DNA of 64,000 nt from Modestobacter caceresii (GTDB lineage Bacteria > Actinomycetota > Actinomycetes > Mycobacteriales > Geodermatophilaceae). The stretch is taken from the NCBI RefSeq assembly GCF_000761485.1, contig NZ_JPMX01000001.1, positions 1 to 64,000 of the forward strand, in the 5' to 3' direction. Both the position numbers and the translations under genes were made by a program. Below are positions 7,829 through 16,855 of this stretch, piece by piece; the first letter of the stretch is position 1, and every line of letters starts with the position of its first letter. The notes under the pieces were generated by a model. That model was not told the origin of the DNA. It saw only the letters and a list, made by a program, of their open reading frames with translations, and searched no databases.

Positions 7829-9004
7829 TCACAACCCCAGGATCGAGCCGGCGATGATGGTGCGCTGCACTTCGTTCGAGCCCCCGTAGATGGAGACCTT
7901 GCGGTAGTTCAGGTAGGACGGCGTCGCCACCTGCGCCCACTCCGGCACGTCGGACTCCTCGTCGGCGAAGGAGGCCACCGACAGCGGGCCGGCGATGTCC
8001 ACCAGCAGCTCGGTGGCGGCCTGCTGCAGCTCCGAGCCGCGCAGCTTCAGCACCGAGGACGCCGGGTGCGGGCGGCCGCCGGCGGAGTTGGCCACCACCC
8101 GCAGGGCGGTGAGCTCCAGCGCGAGCAGCTCGTTCTCCAGCTCGGCGATCCGGGCGGTCATGTACGGGTCCTCCGACAGCGGGGCCCCGTTGACCGTGAT
8201 GCCGCGGGCGTGCTCCTTGGCCTCGATCAGCATCCGCTTGGTCGACCCGATGCGGGCGATGCCGACCCGCTCGTTCCCGAGCAGGAACTTGGCGTAGTCC
8301 CAGCCGTGGTTCTCCTCGCCCACCAGGTTCTCCGCCGGCACCCGGACGTCTTCGAAGAAGACCTCGTTGACCTCGAAGCCGCCGTCGAGCAGCTCGATCG
8401 GCCGCAGCGTCACCCCGGGGGTGTCCATCGGGAACAGCAGCAGCGAGATGCCCCGCTGCCGCTTCTCGGCGGTGGGGTCGGTGCGGACCAGGCAGAAGAT
8501 CCAGTCGGCGTGCTGACCCAGCGTCGTCCAGGTCTTCTGGCCGTTGACCACCCAGTCGTCGCCGTCGCGCGCCGCGGTGGTGCGCAGCGACGCCAGGTCC
8601 GAGCCGGCGTCGGGCTCGGAGAAGCCCTGGCACCACCAGATGTCGAGGTTGGCGGTGGCGGGGAGGAAACGCTCCTTCTGCTCCTGCGAGCCGAAGGTCG
8701 CGATGACCGGGCCGATCATGCTGGTGTTGAAGGCCAGCGGCTCGGGGACGCCGGCCAGCTGCATCTCCTCGCGCCAGATGTGGCGCTGCAGCGGGGTCCA
8801 GTCCCGGCCGCCCCACTCCACCGGCCAGTGCGGCACGGCGAGGCCGGCGGCGTTGAGCGCGCGCTGGGCCTCGATGAACTGCTCCTTGGTCAGCTCCCGG
8901 TGGGCAGCGACCGCGTCCCGGATCGACTGCGGCACCGAGGTGGTGAAGAAGGTGCGCATCTCGTCCCGGAAGGCCCGGTCCTCCGGCGACAGGTGCAAGC
9001 GCAT
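7829..9004 (-). CDS. Acyl-CoA dehydrogenase, catalytic-type subunit
   Basis: A 391-residue acyl-CoA dehydrogenase. Family landmarks are WPVEWGGRDWT, the flavin-binding CQGFSEPDAGSDLASLRTTA, the VNGQKTWTTLGQHADWIF strand, and the C-terminal YGGSNEVQRTIIAGSILGL. The usual C-terminal catalytic Glu (YEGT in many family members) is absent. The candidate base is Glu245 in GNERVGIAR, the helix position used by isovaleryl-CoA dehydrogenase and FadE26-like subunits. Paired with the following gene it is probably one half of a heterotetrameric enzyme that inserts an alpha-beta double bond in an acyl-CoA. Upstream, 243 nt separate it from the divergent GGDEF/EAL gene. Confidence 0.88.
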   Translation of the reverse strand: MRLHLSPEDRAFRDEMRTFFTTSVPQSIRDAVAAHRELTKEQFIEAQRALNAAGLAVPHWPVEWGGRDWTPLQRHIWREEMQLAGVPEPLAFNTSMIGPVIATFGSQEQKERFLPATANLDIWWCQGFSEPDAGSDLASLRTTAARDGDDWVVNGQKTWTTLGQHADWIFCLVRTDPTAEKRQRGISLLLFPMDTPGVTLRPIELLDGGFEVNEVFFEDVRVPAENLVGEENHGWDYAKFLLGNERVGIARIGSTKRMLIEAKEHARGITVNGAPLSEDPYMTARIAELENELLALELTALRVVANSAGGRPHPASSVLKLRGSELQQAATELLVDIAGPLSVASFADEESDVPEWAQVATPSYLNYRKVSIYGGSNEVQRTIIAGSILGL

Positions 9005-9247
9005 GGGTCCTCATTCCTGACGGCAGCCCTGCCGTCTCGACGTGGGGTGTCGAAGATCCCACATCCGCTACCGGGCAGTAACCGGGGGTCGGTCCGACGC
9101 CCGGGGTGACCCGCTGTGGTCGCGGTCGCCCTGCCCCGCCCCGAAGGAGGGAAGTCCGCCCGATCGGCTGGAGTGCCGTCTCCGGCGGGACGACGCTGTG
9201 GGCAGGGCGCACCGGTGCGCCGGGTGGACGGCGGGGGGAGGCACGGC

Positions 9248-11362
9248 ATGTCAGCACGGACACGGGCGGTCGGCGAGCCCCAGGCGTCCCCCGAGATCGT
9301 GGCCGCCGTCTTCCACGGCGTGAGCGTGAGCGACGCCGTCGCGGTGCTCGTGATCGAGCAGGTGGGCGGCGTGTTCCGGGTCGGCTGGAGCAACGAGCGG
9401 GTCGCGACCCTGCTCGGCTACGGCCCGGCGGACCTGCACGCGGTGGCCGTCGAGCAGCTGCTGCCCTCGCTCGGCGGCGGGGAGCTCAAGCTGCTCCTCC
9501 GCCGGGAGCGGACCGTGCACATGACCCTGCCGGTCCGGTGCGCCAGCGGCGCCCTGCTCGACTGCGTCGTCTCCGCGGTGCCGGTCCCGCCACCGGCCGG
9601 ACGGCGCTGGACCCTCCGGGTGGCCTCCACGGCCAACGAGACCGAGCGGGCGCTGCGGGCGACCGCCGACGCCTCCGAGCGGCGCTTCGCCACCCTCACC
9701 GAGCGCTCACCGGTGCCCACCCTGCTGTCCGAGCAGGGCATGCGGCTGGCGCACGTCAACGACGCGTTCTGCGCCCTGGTGGGCACGCAGGCCGAACAGC
9801 TGCTCGGCACCGGCTGGCTCGACGCCGTGCACCCCGACGACCTCGAGACGGTGGTCGAACAGGCCATCGCGGTGCTCGAGGGCGGCGACCGCGAGGCGCA
9901 GGCGCGGCTGGTCCGGCAGGACGGCACCGAGCGCAGCACGGTCATCCGCTTCGCGCACGTGTTCACCCCGGGAGCGGGCGCCGGCTTCATCGGCACCATC
10001 GAGGACATCACCGACCGGCTGGCCTTCGAGGCGCGCCTGGCCCACCAGGCCAACCACGACCCGCTGACCGGGCTGCCCAACCGCACGCTGCTGGCCGAGC
10101 ACGTGGCCGAGCGCTTCCGACCCGGCGCCGGCGGCCTGGCGTGCATCTTCCTGGACCTGGACAACTTCAAGGTGGTCAACGACTCGCTCGGGCACACGGT
10201 GGGCGACGCGCTGCTGGTCGAGGTGGCCCAGCGCCTGCGGTCCACGGTGCGGCCGGGCGACCTGGTCGCCCGCTTCGGGGGTGACGAGTTCGTCGTCGTC
10301 TGCCAGCAGGTGTCCGAGGACGGCGCCGTGGCGCTCGCCGAGCGGATCGGGGAGGCGCTGCACCGGCCGCTCACCCTCTCCGGGGTCGAGCTGCACCCCC
10401 GGGCCAGCGTCGGTGTCACCGTGCAGACCGCCGAGCACTCCGCCGCCGAGGAGCTGATCCGCGACTGCGACATCGCGATGTACCAGGCCAAGGCCGCCGG
10501 CAAGGGCCGGATCACCGTGCTGGACTCCGAGGCCCGGGCGCAGGCCCGGGACAAGCTGCGGCTGGTGGCCGACCTGCGTGAGGCGATCGGCCGCCGGGAG
10601 CTGACCCTGATGTACCAGCCGATCTTCAGCACCGCCGACGGCAGCGCGGTGACCGTGGAGTCGCTGGCCCGCTGGCAGCACCCGGAGCGCGGGGCGATCC
10701 CGCCGAGCACGTTCGTCCCGCTGGCCGAGGAGAGCGGCCTGGTGTCGGCGCTGGGGTCCCTGGTGCTGGACGAGACCTGCCGGCAGCTGGCCGAGTGGGA
10801 CCGCCGGCTGGGCAGCCGCGCCCCGCAGCGGGCCAACGTCAACGTCTCGGCCCTCCAGCTGGACGTCAACCTGCACGGCCACGTGCAGGCGGCCCTGCAG
10901 CGCCATGGCCTGCCGGCCAGCCGGCTCTCCATCGAGATCACCGAGTCGGCCCTGATGAAGGACCCCGCCTCGGCCCGCGCCGTCCTGCTGCAGCTGCGCG
11001 AGCTGGGCGTGCAGGTCTCCATCGACGACTTCGGCACCGGCTACTCCTCGCTGGCCTACCTGCGGCACCTGCCGGTCGACTGCCTGAAGGTCGACCGGTC
11101 CTTCGTCGCCGAGCTGGCCGACGGGCACCCCGAGATCACCACCGCGGTCATCGCCCTGGCTCGCAGCCTGGGGCTGGACACGGTGGCCGAGGGCGTGGAG
11201 ACCCGGGAGCAGGCCGACGAGCTCGCCCGGCTGGGCGCCACCTACCTGCAGGGCTTCAGCCTGGCCGCGCCGCTGTCCGGCGAGGACGCCGCGGTCTGGT
11301 TCGCCGACACGGCGACCGCCACCCCCGGAGCAGTCCGGCACCCCGACCTGGAGCTGACGTGA
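9248..11362 (+). CDS. PAS-GGDEF-EAL cyclic-di-GMP signalling protein
   Basis: A 704-residue cytoplasmic protein with no transmembrane segments. An N-terminal PAS-like region (about 15-130) and a second PAS domain (about 145-255, including VNDAFCALVGTQAEQLLGTGWLDAVHPDD) precede GGDEF (about 265-425) and EAL (about 440-690) domains. The GGDEF active site is intact (ARFGGDEFVV, 344-348), with ANHDPLTGLPNR at the domain start, so diguanylate cyclase activity is plausible. The EAL domain has VESLARW for the signature, plus NVSALQL, IEITESALMKD, IDDFGTGYSSLAYL and VAEGVET, so phosphodiesterase activity is also plausible. The ATG at 9248 follows GGGGGAG. Its stop overlaps the HDOD gene by 4 nt. Confidence 0.93.
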   Translation: MSARTRAVGEPQASPEIVAAVFHGVSVSDAVAVLVIEQVGGVFRVGWSNERVATLLGYGPADLHAVAVEQLLPSLGGGELKLLLRRERTVHMTLPVRCASGALLDCVVSAVPVPPPAGRRWTLRVASTANETERALRATADASERRFATLTERSPVPTLLSEQGMRLAHVNDAFCALVGTQAEQLLGTGWLDAVHPDDLETVVEQAIAVLEGGDREAQARLVRQDGTERSTVIRFAHVFTPGAGAGFIGTIEDITDRLAFEARLAHQANHDPLTGLPNRTLLAEHVAERFRPGAGGLACIFLDLDNFKVVNDSLGHTVGDALLVEVAQRLRSTVRPGDLVARFGGDEFVVVCQQVSEDGAVALAERIGEALHRPLTLSGVELHPRASVGVTVQTAEHSAAEELIRDCDIAMYQAKAAGKGRITVLDSEARAQARDKLRLVADLREAIGRRELTLMYQPIFSTADGSAVTVESLARWQHPERGAIPPSTFVPLAEESGLVSALGSLVLDETCRQLAEWDRRLGSRAPQRANVNVSALQLDVNLHGHVQAALQRHGLPASRLSIEITESALMKDPASARAVLLQLRELGVQVSIDDFGTGYSSLAYLRHLPVDCLKVDRSFVAELADGHPEITTAVIALARSLGLDTVAEGVETREQADELARLGATYLQGFSLAAPLSGEDAAVWFADTATATPGAVRHPDLELT

Positions 11363-12189
11363 CCCCCTCCGCCGCACCGTCCCTGACCGTCGCCCCGGTC
11401 TTCGACCTGGAGCGGGTGCTCGGCAGCATCGACCGCATGGCCGCCCAGCGGCCGGTCGCCGCCCAGGTCGTCGCCGAGACGAACTCCGACCGGGCGAGCG
11501 CCAAGGAGCTGTCCCGCCTGCTCGGCGCGGACGTCGCGCTGGCCGGCCGGGTGATGAAGCTGGCCAACTCGGCGTTCTACGGGATGCGCGGGCGGGTGAC
11601 CTCCCTGCAGTTCGCGGTCACCGTCGTCGGCTTCGGCACGGTCCGCACGATGGCCACGGTCGCCCTGACCGACCTGGACGACGAGTCGCTCCTCCCCGAG
11701 GACTTCTGGGAGGTCAGCACCACCCTGGCGCTGGCAGCCTCGACGCTGGCACCCCGGTTCGCCGAACGCCCGCAGGACGCGCTCTGTCTCGGTCTGCTGG
11801 CGCAGATGGGCGTGGCGCTGCTGCACCACAACGACCCCGACGGCTACGCCGAGCTGTGGAGCACCCACCGGTCCGCGGTCGCCCGCCGCACGGCGGAGGT
11901 GCACCGGTACGGCATCTCGGCGCTGCGGCTGACCTCCGTGGCGCTGGAGCAGTGGGGCTTCCCGGCGGGCATGCTCGTGCCGCTCAAGCAGGTGGACGAC
12001 GACGCCTCCTTCTCCGGCGCCCTGCTCCGGTCCGCCTTCGAGGTCACCGGGCGGCTCACCGACGGCGACCACGAGGAGACCCCGATCGAGCGGGTCAGCT
12101 GCGGTCAGCTGCGGGAGCGGGACGTCGCCCCGGTGCTCGCGCAGGTCCGCACCGACGCCGAGGAGCTGCGCGCGGCCCTGCTCGGCTGA
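11359..12189 (+). CDS. HDOD domain protein
   Basis: A 276-residue protein with one HDOD domain, a metal-free relative of HD phosphohydrolases used in signalling. Characteristic segments are LGADVALAGRVMKLANSAFYGMRGRVTSLQFAVTVVGFGTVRTMA, where the HD metal ligands are lacking, and LAQMGVALLHHNDPDGY. The GTG start overlaps the GGDEF/EAL stop as GTGA, with GGAG 5 nt upstream, so translation is coupled and the two probably act in one c-di-GMP pathway. The hairpin that ends transcription folds over its own stop codon. Confidence 0.9.
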   Translation: MTPSAAPSLTVAPVFDLERVLGSIDRMAAQRPVAAQVVAETNSDRASAKELSRLLGADVALAGRVMKLANSAFYGMRGRVTSLQFAVTVVGFGTVRTMATVALTDLDDESLLPEDFWEVSTTLALAASTLAPRFAERPQDALCLGLLAQMGVALLHHNDPDGYAELWSTHRSAVARRTAEVHRYGISALRLTSVALEQWGFPAGMLVPLKQVDDDASFSGALLRSAFEVTGRLTDGDHEETPIERVSCGQLRERDVAPVLAQVRTDAEELRAALLG

Positions 12190-12202
12190 GCAGGGCCGCG
12201 CG
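12169..12202 (+). terminator. Hairpin terminator overlapping the HDOD stop codon
   Basis: 15-bp perfect stem (12169-12183 with 12188-12202) and a GGCT loop; the TGA at 12187-12189 lies between loop and right arm. The loop is the same as in the terminator at 411-452. Confidence 0.75.
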
Positions 12203-12281
12203 TCAGGCCCCCTCCAGGGGCCCGCCGCGAGCTTGCGAGTGGGTGGGGAGGAGGGGGTCCTTCTCCAGGTGGCGGGGCTGC

Positions 12282-14009
12282 TCAGGTGGCGGGCTCGGGG
12301 TTGTCCGGCTGCGGGTCCGCGCCCACCGTGGGCAGGTAGCCCGGTGCCTCGCGGGCCGCGGCCTGGTCCTCGAAGTCCGCGGCGATGTCCAGCACCCGGG
12401 CGTCGTCCCAGCGGGTCCCGAAGAACGAGACACCGACCGGCAGCGAGTCCCGGGGACCGGCGAACCCGGCCGGGACGGTGACGTTCGGGTAGCCGGCCAC
12501 CGCAGCCGGACCGGAGGTGCTGTAGACGAACGCGTCGGCCTGACCGTCCAGGTACTCGTAGCGGGTCTGCCAGGCGGGGGTGTTGGTCAGCCCGACGATC
12601 GCGGCCAGGTCGTCCTCCGGGCCGGCCCCCTGGGCGAGGGCCTCGTCGATCGAGGCGCGGGCCAGCTCCCGGATCCGGTCGCGGGTCTCCCGGATCGCCG
12701 GGTCGTCGGCGGGCACGGTCGCTGCCTGGGCCTGCTCCAGGAGCTCCTGACCGAAGTACGCCAGCTCCACCGGGTCCTGCTCGTTGAACTCGATGATGCC
12801 GGCCAGGTCGGCCGGGTGGTCCCCGGGCGTGGCCGCCAGGTAGGCGTTCAGGTCGCGCTTGAACTCGGCCAGCAACGCCGGGAGCTCACCGGCGCCGATC
12901 TCCTCCTGGTAGGCCAGCTGCACCGGCACGGCGGTGGCGCCGGCGGCCTCGATCTGCTTCACCGCCGCCGCGAACACCTCCTCGGTCCGGTCGTCGACGG
13001 CTGCGGACTGTTCGGGGGTGAGCGTCCAGACCCCGATCCGGGCACCCTCCAGCGCGTCGAGGTCCAGGTCGGCGAAGTCGGTGCCCAGGTCGGCGGGGAT
13101 CTCCGCGGTGGCGGCGTCGTCGGCGTCCTGCCCGGCGAGCACCTCGAGCACGAGCGCCGCGTCGACGGCGTGCCGGGCCATCGGGCCGGCGGTGTCCTGC
13201 TCGGCGGAGATCGGCACGATGCCGGTGCGGCTGACCAGGCCGAGCGTCGGCTTGACGCCGACCACGCCGTTGGCCCCGGCCGGGCAGACGATCGAGCCGT
13301 CGGTCTCGGTGCCGATCGCCACCTGGGCCAGCGAGGCGGCCACGCCCACCGCGGAGCCGGAGGAGGAGCCGCACGGGTTGCGGTCCAGCACGTAGGGGTT
13401 GGCGGTCTGGCCGCCGACGCCGCTCCAGCCGCTGGTGGAGGCGGAGCCGCGGAGGTTCGCCCACTCGGAGAGGTTCGCCTTGCCCAGCACGATCGCGCCG
13501 GCGTCCCGGAGTCGCTGGGTGATGACGGCGTCGTCCGGGCGGCTGTCCAGCATCGCCCGGGACCCCGCCGTGGTCGGCAGCTGCTCGGTGTCCACGTTGT
13601 CCTTCAGCAGCACCGGGATGCCCTCGAGCGGCCGGCGCTCCTGGTCCCGCTGCCGCGTGCGGTCGCTGGCGGCCGCGTCGCGCAGGGCGTCGGGGTTGAT
13701 GCTGAGCACGGCGCCGAGGTCGTCGTTGACGGCGGCGATCCGCGCCAGGTAGGCCGTGGTGAGCTGGACGGCGCTCAGGTCGCCGTCGTCCATCCGGGAC
13801 TGCAGCTCGGGGATGGTCAGCGCATCCAGGTCCAGACCGCGGATCGGCAGGGTCCCGGAGCCGGCCGCATCGGCCACCCCGGTGCCGGTGCCGGACTCGC
13901 CCGGGTCTGCCGGGGCGGCAGCTGTCGCGCTGGCCGGGACCAGCAGGGCGGCGGCGAGCGCGGCAGTGACCGCGGCCCTCCGGCGCAGGGGAAGGTCGGG
14001 AACGCGCAT
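12282..14009 (-). CDS. Secreted amidase (amidase signature family)
   Basis: A 575-residue amidase-signature enzyme with an N-terminal Sec-type signal (RRRAAVTAALAAALLVPASATAAAP). The Ser-cisSer-Lys triad is visible: Lys in GIPVLLKDNVDT, the cis-Ser in CGSSSGSAVGVAASLA, and the nucleophile Ser in TETDGSIVCPA. The family hydrolyses amide bonds, for example in aryl amides, peptide amides or acyl amino acids. The closest long relatives are exported amidases of actinobacteria and bacilli, but the substrate is unknown. The ATG follows GGAGGAG by 3 nt. It is not in an operon with its neighbours; an 84-nt AG-rich spacer separates it from the HDOD gene. Confidence 0.9.
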   Translation of the reverse strand: MRVPDLPLRRRAAVTAALAAALLVPASATAAAPADPGESGTGTGVADAAGSGTLPIRGLDLDALTIPELQSRMDDGDLSAVQLTTAYLARIAAVNDDLGAVLSINPDALRDAAASDRTRQRDQERRPLEGIPVLLKDNVDTEQLPTTAGSRAMLDSRPDDAVITQRLRDAGAIVLGKANLSEWANLRGSASTSGWSGVGGQTANPYVLDRNPCGSSSGSAVGVAASLAQVAIGTETDGSIVCPAGANGVVGVKPTLGLVSRTGIVPISAEQDTAGPMARHAVDAALVLEVLAGQDADDAATAEIPADLGTDFADLDLDALEGARIGVWTLTPEQSAAVDDRTEEVFAAAVKQIEAAGATAVPVQLAYQEEIGAGELPALLAEFKRDLNAYLAATPGDHPADLAGIIEFNEQDPVELAYFGQELLEQAQAATVPADDPAIRETRDRIRELARASIDEALAQGAGPEDDLAAIVGLTNTPAWQTRYEYLDGQADAFVYSTSGPAAVAGYPNVTVPAGFAGPRDSLPVGVSFFGTRWDDARVLDIAADFEDQAAAREAPGYLPTVGADPQPDNPEPAT

Positions 14010-14146
14010 GGGCTCCTCCGAGTCCGCCGTGACTGGGTAGGTGCACGCTAGGCCGGTGGCCCGCAGCCCGCTCGGTCAACGGACAGGTGGTCGTCCGCCA
14101 CGCCGTCGGGCCACCCGGAACGGCGGCGGGAGGGCATGGTGGAGGG

Positions 14147-14998
14147 GTGTTCGACAGCGACTTCGGCCCGGACCTCATCGCCCTGCTCAGCCGGGAGGTG
14201 CTCCGTGAGCGCGCCGGCGCGCTGATCGCGGAGGCCTGCGCCTGGTCGGTCGGCCTCTCCGACCACGACCACCACCTGCGCGTCCGCGGCCGCGTGACCG
14301 CCACCGGGCTGACCCTGGGCGCCCGGGCGGTGACCGGTCAGCTGCTCAGCGGCGAGGAGGACGGCCGCCTCGAGCTCGGCGACGCCCGGCCCGGCAGCTT
14401 CCAGGACGCTCTGAACGCGGTCACCGCAGACGGCACGCTCTACGCCGAGCACTTCGACCAGGAGGTCGTCGAGCCGTTCGTGCTCGCCACCTGCGTCGCC
14501 GCGGTCGAGCGGGCCCGGGCGACCCATCCCGCCGACTGGGCCGAGCTGCTGGACGAGCTCGGGGAGAACGGCGGCGACCTGGTCGAGGTGGTGCGGGTGG
14601 GGGAGTGGGAGGCGCCGCTGCGGATCGACGCCGAGCACCTGGTGCTGGCGGCGCTGGGCGCGGTGCCGCTGGTGGAGGTGGAGGCGGAGGGTCTGCCGCT
14701 GTCCCTGGTGCGCGCGGCGGAGGCGGTCACCCGGGCGGCGGCGCCGGCCGAGGTCCCGGAGGTCGGGCCGGCGGCGGACGAGCTGGCGGGTGCGCTGTTC
14801 CTCGCCGAGGCGGCGATCGGCACCGCGGGGCTCCCGCTGCCCGTCCCGGTGTCCGCCGCCGACCGGTTGCTGGACGTGCTGCTGGCCGAGGGCCTGCTGC
14901 CGGAGGAGCTCCCCGCGCTGTTGCCGCACCTGCCGGTCGAGCCGAGCACGGCGGCCGAGGTGCGGGCCACGATCGCCGCCCTCGGGCAGGGGGCCTGA
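14147..14998 (+). CDS. Uncharacterised protein
   Basis: A 283-residue acidic, leucine- and alanine-rich protein that I do not recognise. It begins FDSDFGPDLIALLSREVLRERAGALIAEACAWSVGLSDHDHHLRVRGRV, has an Asp-His-rich turn (SDHDHH), and ends in a helical Ala/Leu-rich half containing several PAADELAGALFLAEAA-like helices. No membrane segment or signal peptide is seen. The GTG at 14147 is favoured because GGGAGG lies about 12 nt upstream; a longer in-frame version from 14087 is possible. It converges with the DUF3616 gene with a 1-nt gap. Confidence 0.6.
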   Translation: MFDSDFGPDLIALLSREVLRERAGALIAEACAWSVGLSDHDHHLRVRGRVTATGLTLGARAVTGQLLSGEEDGRLELGDARPGSFQDALNAVTADGTLYAEHFDQEVVEPFVLATCVAAVERARATHPADWAELLDELGENGGDLVEVVRVGEWEAPLRIDAEHLVLAALGAVPLVEVEAEGLPLSLVRAAEAVTRAAAPAEVPEVGPAADELAGALFLAEAAIGTAGLPLPVPVSAADRLLDVLLAEGLLPEELPALLPHLPVEPSTAAEVRATIAALGQGA

Positions 14999-14999
14999 C

Positions 15000-16100
15000 T
15001 CAGCCGGCGGTGGCCGGCGGTGGAAGCCGGACGACGTCGGCGGTCACCCCGTGCTCGTGCAGCCGCTCGGGCGCCGGGCTGTCGTAGACGACCAGCAGCT
15101 GCGGGCCGGCCGGGTCGTCGTCCAGCAGGCCGATGCCCTCGGCGTGGTCCACCCCGACGCCGAAGGGCAGGTCGAGCTCGCGGGTGAGCAGGTCGTCCCG
15201 CACCACCTGCGGGGTGTCCGCGGTCACCGCACCGTGCCAGCGGAACACGTGCACCGGCCCGTCCAGGTCCATCGTCGGGCCGGCGAGCACGAGCAGGTCC
15301 GCACCGTGCGGACAGAGGTCGCGGACCCCGAGCCCGGCGAGGTCGAGCACGTGCTTGCGGTAGCGGCGCCCGTCCGCGAACGGCTCGAGCACGAGCCGGC
15401 CGGGGTCGTCCGGGTCGACGGCGGGGCGGAGCTCGAGCACCATCGCCCAGCCGCGCAGCACCGGTCCGCGCAGGCCCAGGTACACCCGCTCGCCGGCCAC
15501 CGCGATGCCCTCGACGTCCAGGCCGTTGTCCTTGCCCGGGATGGCCAGGAAGGGAGCCAGGTGCTCGTCGTCGGCGAGCAGGTCGCGCAGGTCCGGGCCG
15601 GACGCACCGAAGACGGCGGCCCGCTGGGTCGCGCCCGCCACGGTCGTCTCCCGCGCCGGCGTGGGCAGGCCGTCGACGTCGGTGACCGGGATCCGCACCA
15701 GGACCTGACGGTTGGCCTGCCCGGTCACCCGGGCGAGCCGACGGAGCGCCTTCTCCCCGTCGTGCTTGGTCTTGATCCGCTTGCGCCGCAGGCTGTGCGA
15801 CCCGACGGCCCAGAGGAAGTCGCCGGCCCGGGCGATCCCCTCGATGTCGGCCTCCTCGTCGCCGTCCTCGCCCGGCAGGTCGACCAGGTCGGCGAGCCGG
15901 CAGCTGGTCTGGTCGGCGTAGCTCCCCGGCGCGTGCGGGTCGTCGGCGACCAGCCGTTCGATCGTCGCCGTCTCGTCACCGGCCACCCAGAGGACCGGGC
16001 CGTCACTGCGGACGGCGGAGAGGTTGGTGTGGGTGCCCGCCTCCCGGGCCCCGGTGGTGAAGGACAGCCGGACGGTGCGCTCGATGCTCACGACGGTCAC
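15000..16100 (-). CDS. DUF3616 domain protein
   Basis: A 366-residue cytoplasmic protein that looks like a beta-propeller of the DUF3616 family. Diagnostic segments are LWVAGDETATIERLV, DEEADIEGIARAGDFLWAVGSHSLRRKR, KDNGLDVEGIAVAGERVYLGLRGPVLRGWAMVLEL, and FGVGVDHAEGIGLLDDD; the repeated (D)xEGI motifs mark blades. No enzymatic function is established for the family. A GTG start is used, with a second in-frame GTG four codons later. Confidence 0.8.
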   Translation of the reverse strand: MTVVSIERTVRLSFTTGAREAGTHTNLSAVRSDGPVLWVAGDETATIERLVADDPHAPGSYADQTSCRLADLVDLPGEDGDEEADIEGIARAGDFLWAVGSHSLRRKRIKTKHDGEKALRRLARVTGQANRQVLVRIPVTDVDGLPTPARETTVAGATQRAAVFGASGPDLRDLLADDEHLAPFLAIPGKDNGLDVEGIAVAGERVYLGLRGPVLRGWAMVLELRPAVDPDDPGRLVLEPFADGRRYRKHVLDLAGLGVRDLCPHGADLLVLAGPTMDLDGPVHVFRWHGAVTADTPQVVRDDLLTRELDLPFGVGVDHAEGIGLLDDDPAGPQLLVVYDSPAPERLHEHGVTADVVRLPPPATAG

Positions 16101-16195
16101 CCTGGCACGCCCGGGACGGCGCGCGCACGGGGCTTCTCAAGCCCGCCTCGCGGGGTGACCATGGAGGGGCACGCATCCTCCTGGAGGGACCAGCC

Positions 16196-16435
16196 ATGAG
16201 CGACGCAGCCATGGACAGCTCGGCCGGCCGTGCCCGTCGGCCGCACCCCGACCCGCTCACCATGACCCCGGCGGAGAAGGTGATCGCCGAGTGGGAGGCC
16301 CGCCACGACGTCGCGGCCCGGGGCTCCCGGCCCAGTTTCGGGACGGTGCAGCACTACCTCTCCGAGACCCGGTCGCGGGAACGCTGCGACGAGGCGGCGC
16401 GGCCCCGTCCGGCCGAGCGGCGCAGCAAGCGCTGA
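16196..16435 (+). CDS. Small uncharacterised protein
   Basis: A 79-residue basic protein with a predicted helical core (LTMTPAEKVIAEWEARHDVAARG) and a charged Arg-rich tail. GGAGGG lies about 8 nt before the ATG, a strong ribosome-binding site. It does not match a domain I know. The next gene on the same strand starts 42 nt later. Confidence 0.6.
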   Translation: MSDAAMDSSAGRARRPHPDPLTMTPAEKVIAEWEARHDVAARGSRPSFGTVQHYLSETRSRERCDEAARPRPAERRSKR

Positions 16436-16477
16436 ACGGGCCGGGAACCCCCGGGCGGCGGGCGCCGTTGCCCGGCC

Positions 16478-16837
16478 ATGGACCTGGTCTGCCCGAAGTG
16501 TCAAGGGACGATGCGCACCTACGAGCGCAACGGCGTCCACGTCGACCAGTGCACCGACTGCCGCGGGATCTTCCTCGACCGCGGTGAGCTGGAGCGCCTG
16601 GTCGACGCGGAGGACGACTGGCACGCCCGCCCCGCCCCGGCCGCCGAGCCGCCCCGTCCGACGTCGTCACAGCAGCCGTTCTCCCACCCACAGGGCCAGT
16701 CGGCGGGGTCGCTGGGCGCCGTCGTCAGCGAGGTGCTCGGCCAGGTGCGCAGCAACAGCTCCGGGTACGGCTCCTCGCACGGCTCGTACGGCAAGCCGCG
16801 GAAGAAGAAGTCGTTGATCAGCGAGCTGTTCGGCTGA
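16478..16837 (+). CDS. TFIIB-type zinc-ribbon protein
   Basis: A 119-residue protein with an N-terminal zinc ribbon: MDLVCPKCQGTMRTYERNGVHVDQCTDCRGIFLDRGELERL, with Cys ligands in CPKC and CTDC. The rest is Pro/Gln/Ser/Gly-rich and probably disordered, ending in a basic stretch KPRKKKSLISELFG. This zf-TFIIB architecture is common in actinobacteria; its function is unknown, though nucleic-acid or protein binding is plausible. Confidence 0.8.
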   Translation: MDLVCPKCQGTMRTYERNGVHVDQCTDCRGIFLDRGELERLVDAEDDWHARPAPAAEPPRPTSSQQPFSHPQGQSAGSLGAVVSEVLGQVRSNSSGYGSSHGSYGKPRKKKSLISELFG

Positions 16838-16855
16838 GCACCGGCGACCGGCGGT

